This document shows positions 8,628-16,955 of a stretch of 64,000 nucleotides of DNA, one piece after another. The stretch is from the NCBI RefSeq assembly GCF_003853645.1, contig NZ_QTPO01000011.1, positions 62,001 to 126,000 on the forward strand, given 5' to 3'. The translations under genes were made by a program, and so were the position numbers. The DNA comes from Burkholderia sp. Bp9143 (lineage in GTDB: Bacteria > Pseudomonadota > Gammaproteobacteria > Burkholderiales > Burkholderiaceae). The notes under the pieces are model-generated. The model was not told the origin of the DNA and made no database searches. It saw only the letters and a program-made list of their open reading frames with translations. How positions within the stretch are numbered: the first letter of the stretch is position 1; every line of letters starts with the position of its first letter.

Positions 8628-8891
8628 TCAACCCGCCTGCAGCAAGGGCAACAGCGCCTGGAGCGCGGCTTCCTCGTCGGGGCCGGTGGCGAGCACCTGC
8701 GCGGACGTGCCGCCATGCATCTGCAGCGTCGCGATGGCCGTCGCGTCCTTCGCGCTGCCGCTGAGCCCGTTGGCGAGCAGCAGGATGTCGCTTTCGAAGC
8801 GGTGTGCGGCCGCGACGATCGCGTCACGGGACGCGATCGCACGGCTGCGGTTCCACGCGGGGCCGATTTCAACGTAGACGACGGTTGCCAC
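8628..8891 (-). CDS. HPr-like phosphocarrier paralogue lacking the catalytic histidine
   Basis: With a GTG start at 8891 this is an 87-residue protein, the size of HPr. The second half (SDILLLANG, then GSAKDATAIATLQMHGGTSAQV, then ATGPDEEAALQALLPLL) follows HPr of the sugar phosphotransferase system strand for strand. Where HPr has His-15 (GLHARPA) this protein has SRAIAS, so the phosphorylation site is gone. Where HPr has regulatory Ser-46 (AKS) it has Asp-49 (AKD). It cannot carry phosphate as HPr does; a binding or regulatory role is inference. The frame is open upstream to 8951, so the start is uncertain. Confidence 0.6.
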   Translation of the reverse strand: MATVVYVEIGPAWNRSRAIASRDAIVAAAHRFESDILLLANGLSGSAKDATAIATLQMHGGTSAQVLATGPDEEAALQALLPLLQAG

Positions 8892-9255
8892 GATGCGGAT
8901 CAGCCTCGGGGAAGGTTGCCGGAACGGCGTGCAATGGCCGGCCGGCAGCACGGCGGGAACGCGCGGCGCGCGGCTTCCCGACGGGGCGCCGGGCGTTGTG
9001 CACCCGGTGCCGGGGCATCATTCATCTCGAACATGTCGACATCCTCAGCGAAACCGCCATCAAGTCCGGCGAATGATCGAAAGTGAAGGATTATAATACG
9101 GCAACCGGTTTATGTGTATTGCATTATAATGTTGTGTGCGTGATGCCCGGCCCGTCGGTCTGTCGACGGCTGCGCGACGCGCGCAGCCCGGGCCGCGCTT
9201 GCATGCCCGGCATTTTTTATCGATTGACCCGAACTCCCACTGAATGGAAGCTGCA

Positions 9256-9600
9256 ATGAACGCCGCCCCCGCCTGCCCGCAATGCGCGATGGAAAACACC
9301 TACCCGGACGGCACGCTGTACGTGTGCGCGGACTGCGGCCATGAATGGTCGGCCGGCGCCGGCGCCGAAGCGGGCGACGAACCGGCGGGCGACGTCGTCA
9401 AGGACGCGAACGGCAACGTGCTGTCGGATGGCGATTCGGTCGTGCTGATCAAGGACTTGCGCGTGAAGGGCTCGTCGATCACGCTGAAGATGGGCACCAA
9501 GGTCAAGAGCATCCGTCTCGTCGGCGGCGATCACGAAGTCGATTGCAAGACCGACATGGGCGGCTTCATGCTGAAGGCCTGCTACCTGAAGAAGGTATGA
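9256..9600 (+). CDS. yjdM: YjdM/PhnA-family zinc-ribbon protein
   Basis: A 114-residue protein matching E. coli YjdM (formerly PhnA) along its length. It has an N-terminal zinc ribbon (CPQC at 8-11, CADC near 27-30) and a C-terminal SH3-like barrel with VVKDANGN, DGDSVVLIKDLRVKGSS and KVKSIRLVGGDHEVDCK. Its biochemical role is not settled; it is not needed for phosphonate use. GGAAG lies 6 nt before the ATG at 9256, although an ATG at 9244 is also in frame. Two TTATAAT motifs (9091-9097, 9124-9130) lie in the AT-rich upstream region. Confidence 0.88.
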   Translation: MNAAPACPQCAMENTYPDGTLYVCADCGHEWSAGAGAEAGDEPAGDVVKDANGNVLSDGDSVVLIKDLRVKGSSITLKMGTKVKSIRLVGGDHEVDCKTDMGGFMLKACYLKKV

Positions 9601-9646
9601 CCGCACGCGGTACGAACGACTCTCCGATCAACCGGGCCTGCCGAGC

Positions 9647-10483
9647 ATGAGCGAGGATCGAATTTCCTATGACGCGTTCCTGCGGTTCCTGGCGATGCCG
9701 TTGAACGACGGCCGTCCGTTCGTGCTCGAGACGAAACACGCGGTGTCGCTGCACTTCGACCACTTCGGCACGCAGAGCTTCATGTCGCTGAAGGATCCGG
9801 TCCGGCTCGAACTCGGTTATACGCGCGTGATGATGGGTTTCCTGCTGCTGCAGCCGGTGCCCGCGCGCATCTGCATGATCGGGCTCGGCGGTGGATCGCT
9901 CGCGAAATACTGCTATCGGCACCTGCCCGGCGCGGCGATCGACGCGGTCGAGATCAGCCCGGAGGTGATCGCGCTGCGCGACGTGTTCAGGATTCCGCAA
10001 GACGACGCGCGCTTCGCGGTGGTCTGCGCGGACGGCGCCGACTACGTGGCAAGGCCGGAGGTCCGGGCGGACGTGATCCTGCACGACGCGTTCGTCGCCG
10101 ACGGCATGCGGGGCCGCTGCACCGGCACCGCCTTTCTCGATGCGTGCCGTGCACGGCTGAGCGAAACGGGCGTGCTCGCGATCAACTTCATGGACGACGA
10201 TCCGGCGCTGCCGCGGCATCTCGAGCAACTGCGCGCGGTGTTCGACGATTCGTACGCACTGGTGCCGTGCGGCGACGACAACAACTTCATCGCGTTTGCG
10301 TGGAAGAACGGCAACCCGCTGCCGTCGCTGCGGATCCTGCTCGAGCGCGCGCTGGGGTTCGGATCGGCCGGCGAGCTCAAGCTGTCGTCCACCGCCCGAC
10401 GCATGAAGGCAGGGGAATGCATCGATCCCGAGCGGCTCGTCTGGCGCGCGCGTGAACATGCACGATGGGAAATCTGCGCCTGA
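9647..10483 (+). CDS. Spermidine synthase-like SAM-dependent transferase
   Basis: A 278-residue Rossmann-fold protein of the spermidine synthase superfamily. The AdoMet/dcSAM loop reads CMIGLGGGSLAKYCYRHLP, the acidic strand VEISPEVIALRDVF binds the nucleoside, and VVCADGADYV and DVILHDAFV follow. The usual putrescine/aminopropyl pocket (YxD/YQ gatekeeper) is not obvious, so polyamine synthesis is not assured; many such stand-alone proteins are methyltransferase-like. It starts 46 nt after phnA. A decayed partial copy lies at 20355-20534. Confidence 0.7.
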   Translation: MSEDRISYDAFLRFLAMPLNDGRPFVLETKHAVSLHFDHFGTQSFMSLKDPVRLELGYTRVMMGFLLLQPVPARICMIGLGGGSLAKYCYRHLPGAAIDAVEISPEVIALRDVFRIPQDDARFAVVCADGADYVARPEVRADVILHDAFVADGMRGRCTGTAFLDACRARLSETGVLAINFMDDDPALPRHLEQLRAVFDDSYALVPCGDDNNFIAFAWKNGNPLPSLRILLERALGFGSAGELKLSSTARRMKAGECIDPERLVWRAREHARWEICA

Positions 10484-10506
10484 CGGCGCCGTAGGTTCGA
10501 CCGTGC

Positions 10507-10692
10507 TTACTTCACCCGCTTGCCGAGCGCGCTCTTGGTCTTGTACGTGACGCCGTGTTTGTCGAGATACTCGCGGATCAACTGACGCACGACTTGCGAC
10601 GGCGTCAGATCCTGCTCCGCGCAGAGCAGGTCGAACGCTTCCTTCTTGGCGGGGTCGATCAGGACGGTCAGGCGGGCGGTTTTCGTTTCCAT
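10507..10692 (-). CDS. Ribbon-helix-helix (CopG-like) DNA-binding protein
   Basis: A 61-residue protein: an N-terminal strand (TARLTVLIDPAKKEAF), helix (DLLCAEQDL), then TPSQVVRQLIREYL. This is the ribbon-helix-helix layout of CopG/Arc-type dimeric repressors. The basic tail ends GKRVK. It converges on the speE-like gene with 23 nt between stops. The upstream region contains TTATAATTTGATTAACATAT, shared with its near-identical paralogue at 20138-20335. No toxin partner is visible. Confidence 0.75.
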   Translation of the reverse strand: METKTARLTVLIDPAKKEAFDLLCAEQDLTPSQVVRQLIREYLDKHGVTYKTKSALGKRVK

Positions 10693-10900
10693 CGTGAGGC
10701 AGGGGTGGTCGATATGTTAATCAAATTATAATCCATCCGCTTTCGGTGTCATGTCCGAATGCGCGATTGCGGTGTGCGGGGGTTCAACACCGGCGTTCGC
10801 GTCACGCGAACAGGTCGTCGATCACGGGCATGGCCGCGAGCGTCACGCCACGCGGTCCGCCCGCCCAAGGCGCCGGGTTGCGCGCATCATCTGCAACATG

Positions 10901-10917
10901 TGATAACGAGATTATCA
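10901..10917. promoter_or_regulatory. Palindrome TGATAA-N5-TTATCA (candidate operator)
   Basis: TGATAACGAGATTATCA has perfect 6-bp arms. The same arms and spacing occur at 19070-19086 before hyfB. This copy lies in the 379-nt spacer 10693-11071, about 155 nt upstream of the small membrane-protein gene; a TACAAT -10-like hexamer follows at 10939-10944. The binding protein is not known to me; the arms are not a standard FNR (TTGAT/ATCAA) site. Nothing else was seen in the spacer. Confidence 0.5.
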
Positions 10918-11071
10918 TGCTCTGTGAGTCGCTTTAAGTACAATATCGGCCGGCACGGCCGGCCCCGGCTGGTCCGGGCGGACCCGTCGTCCGCGCGACC
11001 GGTTGTCCCTGCTTCCGGTTCCACACGGGCCGCGTGTGCCGCCACTTCGCCGCCACTTCGATATTCGCCTC

Positions 11072-11422
11072 ATGACCCCGATCAAGTTCGTTCTTCGCTA
11101 CACGGCGATTCCCTTCGCAGCCATCGTGGCCGTCGTGGTGTGGGCCGTCGTGCCGTCGTCGAAAGAGATCGACGCGCGGCAATATGCGGCGCTGTCGCGC
11201 GGATACGCGAGCTTTCCGCTACCGTTTCGGCATGAGATATCGGAAGCGATGGAGCAGGGCCGGATCAGCGACCGGCGTTACCAGACGCTCGTGCGCGATT
11301 CGCTGGGTAATGGCGTGGCACTGGACTGGCCGGCGTCGGGCGTTGCCGACGTCGCCGCCGAGCGGCAACGACTGGCCGAACTGCTGAAGACCGATTCGGG
11401 TCTGGAGGAACACAAACAATGA
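11072..11422 (+). CDS. Unknown small membrane-anchored protein
   Basis: A 116-residue protein with one N-terminal membrane helix (about residues 9-28, YTAIPFAAIVAVVVWAVV) and a soluble, charged C-terminal part predicted outside the membrane. I do not recognise the family. The ATG at 11072 is chosen because the hydrophobic segment follows it directly; the frame is open to 11003. It overlaps the next gene by 4 nt (ATGA), so the pair is coupled. It runs opposite to the hyf operon and converges on it. Confidence 0.65.
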   Translation: MTPIKFVLRYTAIPFAAIVAVVVWAVVPSSKEIDARQYAALSRGYASFPLPFRHEISEAMEQGRISDRRYQTLVRDSLGNGVALDWPASGVADVAAERQRLAELLKTDSGLEEHKQ

Positions 11423-11631
11423 AGATTGCGCTGGTTTCGGCGGCTTTCGTGATGATTATCGGAAGCCTGGTTTTCGCGCTGTATTTCATGAATCACGACC
11501 GCGGCGGAAGCAAGCGGATGGCGTGGTCGCTGGCGGCGCGCGTCGGATTGTCGATCACGCTGTTCCTGTCGCTGCTGATCGCGTATCGGCTCGGATGGAT
11601 CGAACCGACGGGGCTGCCGATCGGGCGGTGA
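11419..11631 (+). CDS. DUF2909-type twin-transmembrane protein
   Basis: A 70-residue protein of two membrane helices (residues 4-24 and 43-60) joined by a loop containing NHDRGGSKRMAWSLAARVG. This matches the DUF2909 twin-helix family, normally found in cytochrome c oxidase operons of beta- and gamma-proteobacteria near the SURF1 gene. Here it sits alone with the 116-residue membrane protein beside a hydrogenase-4-like cluster. Function is unknown; an assembly role in a respiratory complex is inference from where relatives occur. Confidence 0.7.
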   Translation: MKIALVSAAFVMIIGSLVFALYFMNHDRGGSKRMAWSLAARVGLSITLFLSLLIAYRLGWIEPTGLPIGR

Positions 11632-11807
11632 TGCGCGGCATTCGCGCGCGCGTCGACCGGCGCGCCACGCACCCTGCCGCGTGAATGTGCGTGCGGCTGC
11701 CGGCGGATCGGTGCGCCGGGACCGGCTTGCGTTCGAACAAGACGACGTCATCGCTCCGGATATCCGGACCTCATCGCCCGACTGAAGGATCGCCGTGGGC
11801 ATCCGCT

Positions 11808-12323
11808 TCAAACTTCGCGTGATCGGCAAGCGGTCAAAATGCCGCGCAGCAGATCGATCGGAGGGGGCGGACATCCGGGGATGGTCACATCGACCGGCAG
11901 GACCGACGAAACGGGACCGCACACCGCATAGCTGTCGGCAAAGATGCCGCCCGTGCACGCGCACTCGCCGGCTGCGACGACCAGTTTCGGCGCCGGCGTG
12001 GCGTCGTACGCGGCGAGCACGGCGGCCTTCATGTTCAGCGTGACGGGGCCGGTCACGAGCAGCAGGTCCGCATGGCGCGGGCTGGCGACGAATTTGATCC
12101 CGAGCCCTTCGATGTTGTAGTACGGGTTGTTCAGCGCGTGGATCTCCAGTTCGCAACCGTTGCACGAACCCGCGTCGATCTGCCGGATGCACAATGCGCG
12201 GCCGAGGAGGTCGAGAATGTCCTGACGAATCTGCTGCGCCTCGTGTCGCCAGGCGGCTTCGGTGGCCGGCACGGGTTCGTCGGGAAATTTAGTGCGCGCG
12301 AATTGACGGATGAGTTGCCACAT
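11808..12323 (-). CDS. hyfI: Hydrogenase-4-like small subunit (NuoB/HyfI family)
   Basis: A 171-residue homologue of complex I NuoB and HycG/HyfI. The four cysteines binding the proximal 4Fe-4S cluster are present: C54 and C57 in GSCNGCELE, C121 in AAGECACTGG, and C151 in IPGCPPPP. It would form the peripheral arm with HyfG. It is the last gene of the hyfB-C-E-F-G-I operon and overlaps hyfG by one base. The cluster is therefore intact even though the partner subunit lacks NiFe ligands. Confidence 0.9.
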   Translation of the reverse strand: MWQLIRQFARTKFPDEPVPATEAAWRHEAQQIRQDILDLLGRALCIRQIDAGSCNGCELEIHALNNPYYNIEGLGIKFVASPRHADLLLVTGPVTLNMKAAVLAAYDATPAPKLVVAAGECACTGGIFADSYAVCGPVSSVLPVDVTIPGCPPPPIDLLRGILTACRSREV

Positions 12324-13885
12324 CAGAGATCGTGCCCCGCGTAGTTCAGGTTGAACGATTTATTGATCAGCGGGAAATCGGGAACGATGTTGCCGATGAT
12401 CGCGTGCTCGAGCGCCGGCCAGTTCTGCCAGGACGGATCGTGGCAATGGCAGCGCGCGATGGCATCGCCCGCGGCTGTCTCGAGCGCGACGAATACGTCG
12501 CCGCGCCAGCCCTCCACCCAGCCGACGCCCGTGGATGGCGCCGCCGCGGGCGTGACGCTGGTGGCGATCGGCCCCTCCGGAAGATGCGCCAGCAGGTCAG
12601 CCATCAGGCGCAGCGATTCGTCGATTTCAGCAAATCGCACGGCGACCCGCGCGGCAACGTCGCCGCGCGCATCGCTTGCCGCCTTGACGTCCAGGTCGTG
12701 GTAAGGGGCCGGCCGCAGGTTCGCGCGTACGTCGAATGTCTGGCCGCTGGCGCGGGCGGCCAGGCCGCGCACGCCGAAATGCGCGACAACGTCGGCATTC
12801 AATCGGCCGGTGCCGAGAAACCGGTCCTGCAGCCCGGACTGGTCCTCATAGATCTTCCGCATCACGTGCACGTCACGTGCGATGCGTTCGCACTGTTCGG
12901 TGAGGAAGGCCGCGTCCTCCGGATCAATGTCGACGGCCAGCCCGCCCGGCACGATCCGGTCCATCAGGTAGCGATGCCCGAAGATGCCGCCGTTGGCCCG
13001 TATCCAGTTCTCCTTGAGCCGCGAGAACTGCGCGAGACCGAACGCGAATCCGGCATCGTTGCCGAGCGCGCCGAGGTCGCCGAGGTGGTTGGCGATGCGC
13101 TCGCGTTCGAGCAGGAGTGCGCGCAGCGCCAGCGCACGCGCCGGCACGGCCGTGCCGCATGCCTGCTCGAGCGCCATGCAATAGGCCCACGAGAACGCGA
13201 CGGTCGAGTCGCCGGCGATCCGGCCCGCCACGCGATGGCCGTTCGATGCGGCCGTCCGTTCGAACAGCCGCTCGACGCCGCGATGCACATAGCCGAGTCG
13301 CTCCTCGAGCCGCAGCACCTTCTCGCCGACGACGGAGAACCGGAAATGGCCCGGCTCGATGGTGCCGGCGTGAATCGGCCCGACCGCGATTTCGTGCACG
13401 CCGTCGCCAGTAACCTGCACGAACGGATAATCCGCTTCGCTCGATTCGAATCGTTCGATTCCGGTTGCCTGCTTCTGCAGCGGAAAGTAGTCGCGGGGCC
13501 AGTTGCCGTGATTGAGCCACGGGCGCGTGTCGCGCGCATCGCGCTCGCGCAGGCCGGTCAGGTCGAAAATGGCGCGCTGCATGCGGGTGGCGGCGGGAAA
13601 CACGCCCGCGAGATCGGGATAGTCGCCGTCGGCGCGCGGTTCCTGCCCGGTCGCGAGACGGACCCACAGGACGCCGTCGTCGCATTCGTACGCCGCGTTG
13701 ACCGAAAATGCGCGCTCGGGCGTTTCGCCGCCCCACATCGCAACGAGCCGGCTTCCTTCCATCCGGGCGGCATGCGCGATGTCGAGCCAGCGCGGTTCGT
13801 CGACGTCGACGACGGTCGCCGGAACCTGGCCTGCCTCGTGCCGGAGGCGCGTCGAGCCGTTCGCCTGAATCAAGTCGAGTCGCAT
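12323..13885 (-). CDS. hyfG: Hydrogenase-4-like large subunit without NiFe cysteines (NuoC-NuoD fusion, Ehr type)
   Basis: A 520-residue fusion of a NuoC-like domain (about 1-140, with PRDYFPLQ) and a NuoD/HycE-like domain (about 160-520). True NiFe subunits have RxCGxC; here the aligned segment reads GRIAGDST (221-228). The C-terminal DPCxxC is replaced by HDPSWQNW (482-489). All four metal-binding cysteines are therefore missing. This is the hallmark of energy-converting hydrogenase-related (Ehr) complexes, which cannot be hydrogenases and whose electron donor is unresolved. The C-terminus ends PDFPLINKSFNLNYAGHDL, with no maturation tail. Confidence 0.88.
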   Translation of the reverse strand: MRLDLIQANGSTRLRHEAGQVPATVVDVDEPRWLDIAHAARMEGSRLVAMWGGETPERAFSVNAAYECDDGVLWVRLATGQEPRADGDYPDLAGVFPAATRMQRAIFDLTGLRERDARDTRPWLNHGNWPRDYFPLQKQATGIERFESSEADYPFVQVTGDGVHEIAVGPIHAGTIEPGHFRFSVVGEKVLRLEERLGYVHRGVERLFERTAASNGHRVAGRIAGDSTVAFSWAYCMALEQACGTAVPARALALRALLLERERIANHLGDLGALGNDAGFAFGLAQFSRLKENWIRANGGIFGHRYLMDRIVPGGLAVDIDPEDAAFLTEQCERIARDVHVMRKIYEDQSGLQDRFLGTGRLNADVVAHFGVRGLAARASGQTFDVRANLRPAPYHDLDVKAASDARGDVAARVAVRFAEIDESLRLMADLLAHLPEGPIATSVTPAAAPSTGVGWVEGWRGDVFVALETAAGDAIARCHCHDPSWQNWPALEHAIIGNIVPDFPLINKSFNLNYAGHDL

Positions 13886-13888
13886 CGT

Positions 13889-15352
13889 TTATCCTGCCAG
13901 CATCGTTGCAGCCTGGCGATACCACATCGCCAGATAGGGCGGCACGTACAGACCCAGCATCAGGCCGAGTCCCAGGTGCACGAACACCGGCAGCAGCGCC
14001 GGCCGGTGTTCGAGCGGCGTCGCCGTCGTCGTTTCGCCGAACACCATCCGCTGCACGCGCGCGAAGATCGCCGCGAACGCGACGGCGAGCCCGAGCAGCA
14101 GCAACGGCGCGGTCCACGGGAGCGTGTTCATGGCCGTCGTCAGGATCAGGAATTCGCTCGCGAACACGCCGAACGGCGGCAGGCCGAGAATCGCAAGCGC
14201 GCCGAGCATCATGGCCCAGCCGACCGTCGGGCTGACCTGCAGCAGCCCGCGAATGCCGTCGATCGCCTGCGTGCCGGCCTTCTGCGCGGCATGGCCGACC
14301 GAGAAGAAGATCGCCGACTTGACGAGGGAATGGACCGTCATGTGCAGCAGCCCGGCGAACGTCGCGATCGGGCCGCCGAGCCCGAACGCGAACGTCATCA
14401 AGCCCATATGCTCGATCGACGAGTACGAGAACAGGCGCTTCACGTCCTTCTGCCGGAACAGCGAGAACGACGCGATCAGGACCGACACGAGCCCGAACCC
14501 GATCAGCAACCGTCCCGGCAGGCCATTGCCGAGCGCGCCGTCGGCCAGCACCTTGCAGCGCAGCACCGCATACAGCGCGACGTTCAGCAGCAGGCCGGAC
14601 AGCACCGCCGAAATCGGCGTCGGACCTTCGGCATGCGCGTCCGGCAGCCAGCTATGCATCGGCACGAGGCCGACCTTGGTCCCGTAGCCGACCAGCAGAA
14701 ACACGAAGGCGATCGACACGATCGTCGGGTCGAGCTGCGTCCTGACCGCGGCCAGGCTCGTCCACAGCAACGCGTCGCCGTCGGTCAGTTGCCGGCTCGC
14801 GGCGAGGTACAGCAGGATCGTGCCGAACAGCGCCTGGGCGATGCCCACGCCGCACAGGATGAAGTACTTCCATGCGGCTTCGAGGCTCGCGGCGGTACGG
14901 TAGACGCTGACGAGCAACACGGTGGCGAGCGTGGCGGCTTCCATGGCAACCCACAGCACGCCGACGTTGTCGGTCAGCAGCGCGAGCAGCATCGCGAACA
15001 TGAAGAGTTGATACATGCTGTGATAGAGCCGCATCCGCGCGGCTGTCATCCGGCCGCGGGCCTCCTCGATCTGCATGTAGGGCCGGGAAAACAGCGATGT
15101 CGTCCAGCCGACGAACGCCGTGAGCGCAACGAGATAGACATTGAGCGGATCGACGAAGAACGCGCGTCCGAATGCGAACGACGGGCCGTGCTCGACGGTG
15201 CGCGCGGCAAGCACCCCTGTTGCCGCGAACGTCAGGAAGCTGAAGCCGATGTTCAGATGGCGCGCGACCCGGCTCGAGCGCACGCAGGCCAGGCACGCGG
15301 CGCCCGCGAGCGGCAGGCCGAGCACGGCGAGCACGACGTGGGCGTCATTCAT
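13889..15352 (-). CDS. hyfF: Hydrogenase-4 subunit F-like membrane protein (NuoL/M/N, Mrp antiporter family)
   Basis: A 487-residue polytopic membrane subunit with about 13-14 hydrophobic segments, the size of HyfF. Conserved features of proton-pumping antiporter-like subunits are seen: LWVAMEAATLATVLL (helix 5 Glu), GYGTKVGLVPMHSWLPDAHAE (helix 7 Lys and loop His), the FSYSSIEHMGL segment and LLHMTVHSLVKSAIFF. It likely moves ions across the inner membrane. It overlaps hyfE by 8 nt and ends 3 nt before hyfG. Confidence 0.92.
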   Translation of the reverse strand: MNDAHVVLAVLGLPLAGAACLACVRSSRVARHLNIGFSFLTFAATGVLAARTVEHGPSFAFGRAFFVDPLNVYLVALTAFVGWTTSLFSRPYMQIEEARGRMTAARMRLYHSMYQLFMFAMLLALLTDNVGVLWVAMEAATLATVLLVSVYRTAASLEAAWKYFILCGVGIAQALFGTILLYLAASRQLTDGDALLWTSLAAVRTQLDPTIVSIAFVFLLVGYGTKVGLVPMHSWLPDAHAEGPTPISAVLSGLLLNVALYAVLRCKVLADGALGNGLPGRLLIGFGLVSVLIASFSLFRQKDVKRLFSYSSIEHMGLMTFAFGLGGPIATFAGLLHMTVHSLVKSAIFFSVGHAAQKAGTQAIDGIRGLLQVSPTVGWAMMLGALAILGLPPFGVFASEFLILTTAMNTLPWTAPLLLLGLAVAFAAIFARVQRMVFGETTTATPLEHRPALLPVFVHLGLGLMLGLYVPPYLAMWYRQAATMLAG

Positions 15353-16004
15353 CTTTGAGTTTCTCGAGGTGATGGATGTCCAGGCTGTCGAACTGCTCGC
15401 GAATCTGGAACATGAAGACGCCCAGGATCAGGATGCCGATCAGCACGTCGAGCCCGATGCCGAGCTCGACGATCATCGGCATCCCGTTGGTCGCGGCCGC
15501 CGCTGCGAAGAACAACCCGTTTTCCATCGACAGAAAGCCGATCACCTGCGGAATGGCCTTTGCGCGCGTGATCATCGCCATGAACGACAGCAACACGCAC
15601 GCGAGTGCAATGCCGAGCGTGCCGCGTGCGACGGATGTCGCGAGCTGGCTGATCGGCGCGGCGACATTGAACGCGACGATCACGAGGACGATGCCGATCA
15701 GCAGCGTGGTCGGAATGTTGATGAGCGGCTCGACGTCGGTCTTGACGTCGAGCCTGCGAACGAGCCGATACAGGAACCACGGGATCACGCCGACCTTCAG
15801 CACGAGCGTCAGCCCGGCGGACACATACAGGTGCACGTCGTTCGTGACGAAGCCGAGGATCAGGTTCGCCGACACGAGCGCGACGCCCTGCAGCGTATAG
15901 AGATGGATCAGGGACAGGATCCGGCGCTGGCTCAGCATCGCGAACGACAGCATCAGCAGCACGGCCGCGAGGAAATTGATCAGTTGTGTCGCGTAGGCGT
16001 GCAT
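15345..16004 (-). CDS. hyfE: Hydrogenase-4 component E-like membrane protein
   Basis: A 219-residue membrane protein with about six or seven helices, equal in length to HyfE (216). The N-terminal half (SLIHLYTLQGVALVSANLI, then LYVSAGLTLVLKVGVIPWFLYRLVRRLD) and the ENGLFFAAAAATNGMPMIVELGIGLDVL region match the family, which resembles a fused MnhC/NuoK-like element. It begins directly after the hyfC stop (TGAATG) and overlaps hyfF by 8 nt, so it is translationally coupled on both sides. Confidence 0.9.
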   Translation of the reverse strand: MHAYATQLINFLAAVLLMLSFAMLSQRRILSLIHLYTLQGVALVSANLILGFVTNDVHLYVSAGLTLVLKVGVIPWFLYRLVRRLDVKTDVEPLINIPTTLLIGIVLVIVAFNVAAPISQLATSVARGTLGIALACVLLSFMAMITRAKAIPQVIGFLSMENGLFFAAAAATNGMPMIVELGIGLDVLIGILILGVFMFQIREQFDSLDIHHLEKLKDE

Positions 16005-16955
16005 TCATGCCCCCAGCAGCAGGTGGACGAGCATGCCGATCACGGCCAGCAGGAAGGCGGTCGCCAGGAATTCCGGTACCCGGAAGAGGCGCATCTTCGC
16101 GTTGGCCGTTTCGACCACGGCGAGCGCGACACCGCCTGCCGTCAGTTTGATGAAGAGCACCGGCACCGCCAGCAGCAGCGCGACCGGATCGCCCGCATTC
16201 GCGATGCCCCAGGGCACGAACAACGCGAGGCCGATGCACGAATACGCGAACAGCTTGAGGCTTGCCGCCCACTCCATCAACGCAAGGTGCCGCCCGGAGT
16301 ATTCGAGGATCAGCGCCTCGTGGATCATCGTGAGCTCGAGGTGAGTGGTCGGATTGTCGACGGGCAGCCGTGCATTTTCGGCGAGCGCGACCAGCGTGAA
16401 CGCGATGCCGGCGAACGCCAGGCTCGGATAGATCGTGAGCTCGCCGCGGCCGAGCGTCGCGACGATGCTCGTCAGCAGCGTCGACTGCGTAATCAGCGAG
16501 GCCGACAGGAGCACCATCAGCAGTGCCGGCTCCGCGAGGAAGCCGATCAGCATTTCGCGGCGGGCGCCGAGCGTGCCGAACGCCGTGCCGACGTCCATCG
16601 CCGCGAGCGACAGCGTGACGCGCGCGAGCGCGAACAGGCCGACGAGCGCGATCGCATCGGCGGCGGGCGACAGCGGCAACTCGGTCGACAGTGTCGGCAC
16701 GATCGCGCACGCGAGCGTCATGGCGGCCCAGACGACATAGGGCGCGCCGCGGAACACGGGGCTCGCACCGTACGCGATGACCGATTCCTTGTTGAACAGC
16801 TTGTGGAGCATCCGGTAGGGTTGCCAGATGGACGGCGCGCGCCGGTTCTGAAGCCAGGCGCGGCATTGGTTGACCCAGCCCGTGAGCAATGGCGCGGCCG
16901 CGATCGCTATCACGATTTCGAGAGTCTGCGAGATGACGCCGGACAGGGTTACCAT
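16005..16955 (-). CDS. hyfC: Hydrogenase-4 subunit C-like membrane protein (NuoH/HycD family)
   Basis: A 316-residue, eight-helix subunit of the NuoH/HycD/HyfC family that joins the peripheral arm to the membrane arm. Seen: RAPSIWQPYRMLHKLFNKE, ARREMLIGFLAEPALL and ENARLPVDNPTTHLELTMIHEALILEYSG, the charged loops that form the quinone/interface cavity in complex I. The ATG at 16955 overlaps the hyfB stop by 7 nt. Charged residues of the E-channel appear intact. Confidence 0.92.
   Translation of the reverse strand: MVTLSGVISQTLEIVIAIAAAPLLTGWVNQCRAWLQNRRAPSIWQPYRMLHKLFNKESVIAYGASPVFRGAPYVVWAAMTLACAIVPTLSTELPLSPAADAIALVGLFALARVTLSLAAMDVGTAFGTLGARREMLIGFLAEPALLMVLLSASLITQSTLLTSIVATLGRGELTIYPSLAFAGIAFTLVALAENARLPVDNPTTHLELTMIHEALILEYSGRHLALMEWAASLKLFAYSCIGLALFVPWGIANAGDPVALLLAVPVLFIKLTAGGVALAVVETANAKMRLFRVPEFLATAFLLAVIGMLVHLLLGA

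Larger units (their letters stand above)
9088..10740 (+). repeat. Inverted duplication, copy A (intact phnA / speE-like / copG cassette)
   Basis: This segment, including its two AT-rich promoter regions, recurs in opposite orientation at 20095-20814. Shared parts include ATGTGTATT-N-CATTATAAT before phnA, the phnA N-terminal coding region, two blocks of the speE-like gene and the whole copG gene with its ATAATTTGATTAACATA leader. Copy A is full length; copy B is shortened by two internal deletions. The two copies face each other across about 9.4 kb. Confidence 0.85.

Noticed and set aside
9214..9220. T-run after GCATGCCCGGC as a terminator
   Set aside because: The adjacent dyad ATGCC-C-GGCAT has a one-base loop and cannot form a proper terminator stem.
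12332..15358. 1008-codon open frame antisense to hyfG and hyfF
   Set aside because: Arg/Glu/His-rich mirror translation of real genes with no domain and no ribosome site.
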